Shown: positions 61,727 to 64,000 of the stretch, piece after piece
Numbering within the stretch: position 1 is the first letter of the stretch
Layout of the letters: every line of letters starts with the position of its first letter
NCBI RefSeq assembly: GCF_004364805.1
Contig: NZ_SOAP01000001.1
Location: 1,240,001-1,304,000 of the forward strand
From: Pelagimonas phthalicica
GTDB lineage: Bacteria; Pseudomonadota; Alphaproteobacteria; Rhodobacterales; Rhodobacteraceae
Length of the DNA: 64,000 nt
Reading direction: 5' to 3'
Translations under genes and position numbers: made by a program
The notes under the pieces: generated by a model
The model's database searches: none
Seen by the model: the letters and a program-made list of their open reading frames with translations, nothing else
Told to the model about the DNA's origin: nothing

Positions 61727-63043
61727 TCACCGCTCCTTTGCCGCTGCCTGCCGTTCCATCCAAACCCTGGCTTTCACCCCAAGGTCAAGAAAGGGTCGCG
61801 GCGGCAGCCGCGTCGGCTTGATCAGGTTCAACGCGTCGCTCAACCGCTCTGAGTCCTGTCCCGTCGCATATTCGGCGATCAACCGCCCCATAGCGGTCCC
61901 CCGAGAAACGCCAGACGCGTTGTAGCCACCGCACAAATACAGCCCCGGCTGGTTTTCCTCAAAAACCGGCTTGCCATTGCGGCTGATGCAAATCGTTCCG
62001 CTCCAGGTAAAGTCGATATCGCCCTCATCCAGAAAGGCAAAGCGTTTGCGCAGCCCGACAGCATGTTGTCGTTTGCGCGCGGCCAGGGCGTCGGGGCGCA
62101 CACCGCCTGCCAGAAACTCCGCCGTGTTGCGGATCAGAAGTCTACGGTCGCATGTCAGCCGCATCGTCGCCCCCAGAGAGCGCGGCGAAAGGATGCCCCA
62201 GCTGGCCGGGTTGCCAATGGCGCGCTCCTCTTCCGGTTTCAGGGGGCGGGTCAAGCTGGCTGTCAGCGCCAATGGAAACACACGGCGTTGTTTCAGCCCG
62301 AGCCGGGGAAAGAACGCGTTCACAGCGACAAAGACCTGTTGCGCGCGCAATGTATGCCCGTTTGCCGTCATCGCCCAGCCCCCATCCAGGTGACGAAGTG
62401 ACGAAATCGCCGTGTTTTCAAAGACCTCAACCGAGCGCGGCAAATGGGCCGCCAACCCTTGCGCCATCATCGCCGGTTGCAACAATGCGCCTCCGCTGGT
62501 CTCGACCCCCAAACCATAAAAATCGGTCCCCAACCGCGTCTTTAGCTCGGGCCCCTCTACCAGGCGCGCATTGATCCCCAATTGCTGAAACGCATCCAAA
62601 TGGCGCTGCAATCGTTGGTAATTGCGCGGATCATGTGCCGCATGGATTGACGGGGTATCCTCCCATTGCGCCTCGATGCCATGCTGTTGAACCAGGTCTC
62701 GCAAACTGCTGACGCCAAAGCGATCAATCCGGTTCATGGTAAAGTAACTGGCCCGTCCCTGCTCTGTATGTAGCTGCGCATGACCGGGGCCCTCATTGGC
62801 AACGGCAAAGCCGGAATTACGCGAACTGGCACCGCCGGTCACGCGCTTGGCGTCCACCAGCACAACCCGCGCCTCTGGCCGCAGCTCGGCAAGGCGGCGG
62901 GCAATCGCCAACCCGGTAAACCCCGCCCCGATCACCACGCAATCCGCCGTGGCGTCAGCGTCAAGCGACCGATAGGGGGTCAGACCCGGAGCAAGCGCTG
63001 TCCAGCCACAGATATCTTCGACAAGTTTGGAACGAATATGCAT
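61727..63043 (-). CDS. FAD-dependent oxidoreductase (DadA/OrdL/PuuB type)
   Basis: A 438-residue DAO-family flavoenzyme. The FAD site is DCVVIGAGFTGLAIARRLAEL, followed by VDAKRVTGGASSRNSGFAVANEG, and the C-terminal flavin contact is GLYLCGGYNASGVSRGTAMG. The family oxidises amino acids or polyamine conjugates; similarity to gamma-glutamylputrescine oxidase is a guess. The start at 63043 follows AGGAG at a slightly long spacing; TTG at 63067 is the alternative. It heads a two-gene unit with the 152-residue protein. Confidence 0.85.
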   Translation of the reverse strand: MHIRSKLVEDICGWTALAPGLTPYRSLDADATADCVVIGAGFTGLAIARRLAELRPEARVVLVDAKRVTGGASSRNSGFAVANEGPGHAQLHTEQGRASYFTMNRIDRFGVSSLRDLVQQHGIEAQWEDTPSIHAAHDPRNYQRLQRHLDAFQQLGINARLVEGPELKTRLGTDFYGLGVETSGGALLQPAMMAQGLAAHLPRSVEVFENTAISSLRHLDGGWAMTANGHTLRAQQVFVAVNAFFPRLGLKQRRVFPLALTASLTRPLKPEEERAIGNPASWGILSPRSLGATMRLTCDRRLLIRNTAEFLAGGVRPDALAARKRQHAVGLRKRFAFLDEGDIDFTWSGTICISRNGKPVFEENQPGLYLCGGYNASGVSRGTAMGRLIAEYATGQDSERLSDALNLIKPTRLPPRPFLDLGVKARVWMERQAAAKER

Positions 63044-63365
63044 TGCGACCGAGAGCTCCTGATTCAAAACCAGCCATCATATTCGCCAGATAACGGCAAT
63101 GCCGTGCCCGATGAAAGCCATCACATCGCTATGTCGAAAAGTTCTGGAGGATCGCGGGGCGCAGCGTCTTGGCGACCAAAGGTCAACCTTCCAACTGCCA
63201 CCTAGTCAGGCTGTCCTCTCAGACCTGCTGAGGGCCCGGTCCTGCCCCTAGCCCTATAGCGCTTCGAGAAAACGTTGAATCGCAAAAACCTTGCCATGCG
63301 TCGCGTTCTCAGGCCATTCGCGATCCGTTTGTCGCAACCATTTCTCGAAACACTTTAAACAAAAA
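63044..63365. other. Non-coding stretch between the FAD oxidoreductase and the lpd terminator
   Basis: No gene is supported here. It holds the leader of the oxidoreductase gene and an inverted repeat, TTCGAGAAA (63263-63271) and TTTCTCGAA (63341-63349), about 70 bases apart. No promoter consensus is convincing. Confidence 0.6.
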
Positions 63366-63385
63366 AGGCGGGGTTTCCCCCGCCT
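63366..63385 (-). terminator. Terminator of lpd
   Basis: AGGCGGGG pairs with CCCCGCCT around TTTC. On the minus strand TTTTTTG follows. It lies 20 bases after the lpd stop; a degenerate copy occurs at 61171-61187. Confidence 0.88.
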
Positions 63386-63405
63386 CTCTTTGTGTCATGT
63401 TCCGC

Positions 63406-64000
63406 TTACTTTTTACGCTTTTTAGGCGGCATCAGGTCGGTGATGGTGCCCTCAAACATCTCGGCGGCAAAGTTCACGGTCTCTGACAGGGTCGGGTGCG
63501 GGTGGATGGTGTGGCCCAGATCAACCGCATCCGCGCCCATCTCAATCGCCAGCGCGCATTCCGAGATCAGATCACCCGCATTGGTGCCCACGATGCAGGC
63601 TCCCAGCAGACGATCATCGCTCGGGTCAAAGATCAGCTTGGTCATGCCCTCAGAGCGCCCATTGGACAGGGATTTGCCCGATGCGGCCCAGGGGAACACG
63701 CCTTTTTCGACCTTGATACCTTTGGCCTTGGCCTCGGTCTCGGTCAGACCGCACCAGGCGACCTCGGGATCGGTATAGGCGACCGACGGGATCAGCTTGG
63801 CGTCAAAGAACCGCTTGTGACCTGCGGCAACCTCGGCGGCCACTTTGCCCTCATGAACAGCCTTATGCGCCAGCATCGGCTGGCCGACCACGTCACCAAT
63901 GGCAAAGATATGCGGCTGCCCGGTGCGCTGCTGCTTGTCCACGGCAATAAAGCCGCGATCATCCACAGCAACCCCCGCCTGGTCGGCATTGATCAGCTTG
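63406..64000 (-). CDS. lpd: Dihydrolipoamide dehydrogenase, C-terminal part (5' end outside window)
   Basis: About 198 residues of the C-terminal region are visible; the frame continues past the window edge. IFAIGDVVGQPMLAHKAVHEG marks the second FAD contact, and the dimerisation domain contains VAYTDPEVAWCGLTE and the catalytic HTIHPHPTLSE with its active-site histidine. It is the E3 component of 2-oxo acid dehydrogenase complexes. The basic end PPKKRKK is followed by a strong terminator. Confidence 0.95.
   Translation of the reverse strand, partial: KLINADQAGVAVDDRGFIAVDKQQRTGQPHIFAIGDVVGQPMLAHKAVHEGKVAAEVAAGHKRFFDAKLIPSVAYTDPEVAWCGLTETEAKAKGIKVEKGVFPWAASGKSLSNGRSEGMTKLIFDPSDDRLLGACIVGTNAGDLISECALAIEMGADAVDLGHTIHPHPTLSETVNFAAEMFEGTITDLMPPKKRKK

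Overview
The window looks like chromosome from a marine alphaproteobacterium of the Roseobacter group (Rhodobacterales). The DNA is GC-rich and densely coded, with many ATGA/TGATG overlaps. Pointers to the group are a two-domain ALDH16 beside deoC, a SitABCD-type metal importer behind a Fur-family operator, GAAC-N7-GAAC SOS boxes, an IalB-like secreted protein, HIUase with a YRGS tail, and DinB with an N-terminal zinc ribbon. No rRNA, tRNA, CRISPR array or intact insertion sequence was found. The genus cannot be fixed from the sequence alone.

Layout. 0-0.6 kb: end of a small membrane protein and its Xre-type partner. 0.7-4.1 kb (minus): deoC and ALDH16. 4.3-8.2 kb (plus): Mn/Fe ABC importer. 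8.3-11.3 kb: dnaE2, whose 3' end runs into a dispersed repeat. 11.5-18.3 kb: aromatic aminotransferase, sulfurtransferase, smpB, an FkbM methyltransferase, uraH, several small secreted or membrane proteins and a GNAT. 18.5-19.9 kb: an atypical TIR-TM-coiled-coil-LRR gene. 19.9-28.7 kb: glutathione-dependent formaldehyde dehydrogenase, imuB with a perfect SOS box, serB, asparaginase, IalB family, a WYL regulator and rlmN.

28.8-39.5 kb is a complete galactoside locus: beta-galactosidase, KDPGal aldolase, KDGal kinase, alpha-galactosidase, two permeases and a binding protein on the minus strand. A divergent IclR regulator and the transporter ATPase lie on the plus strand, with tandem operator-like repeats between. 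40.3-42.9 kb is modABC, followed by MYG1-GST and the molybdenum-dependent methionine sulfoxide reductase msrPQ. 46-52 kb holds an HxlR regulator with a divergent membrane protein, a membrane-anchored glutamate-synthase-like protein, a DUF302 protein, an RTX protein and dgt. 52.4-59.7 kb holds clpB with a sigma-32-like promoter, pyrF, a NUDIX gene, NfeD-slipin, dinB and DUF3775. 59.9-64 kb is accessory: a 393-residue orphan, a degenerate second copy of the lpd 3' end and terminator, a small conserved gene, an FAD oxidoreductase, and the real lpd running off the end.

The most unusual signals are the TIR-TM-coiled-coil-LRR protein, the scattered SOS mutasome (dnaE2 truncated by a repeat, imuB alone, no imuA), the duplicated lpd tail bracketing two genes, a membrane protein ending in an OmpR-like winged helix, a DtxR-like tail on a metal permease, and a galactoside locus with both alpha- and beta-galactosidases.
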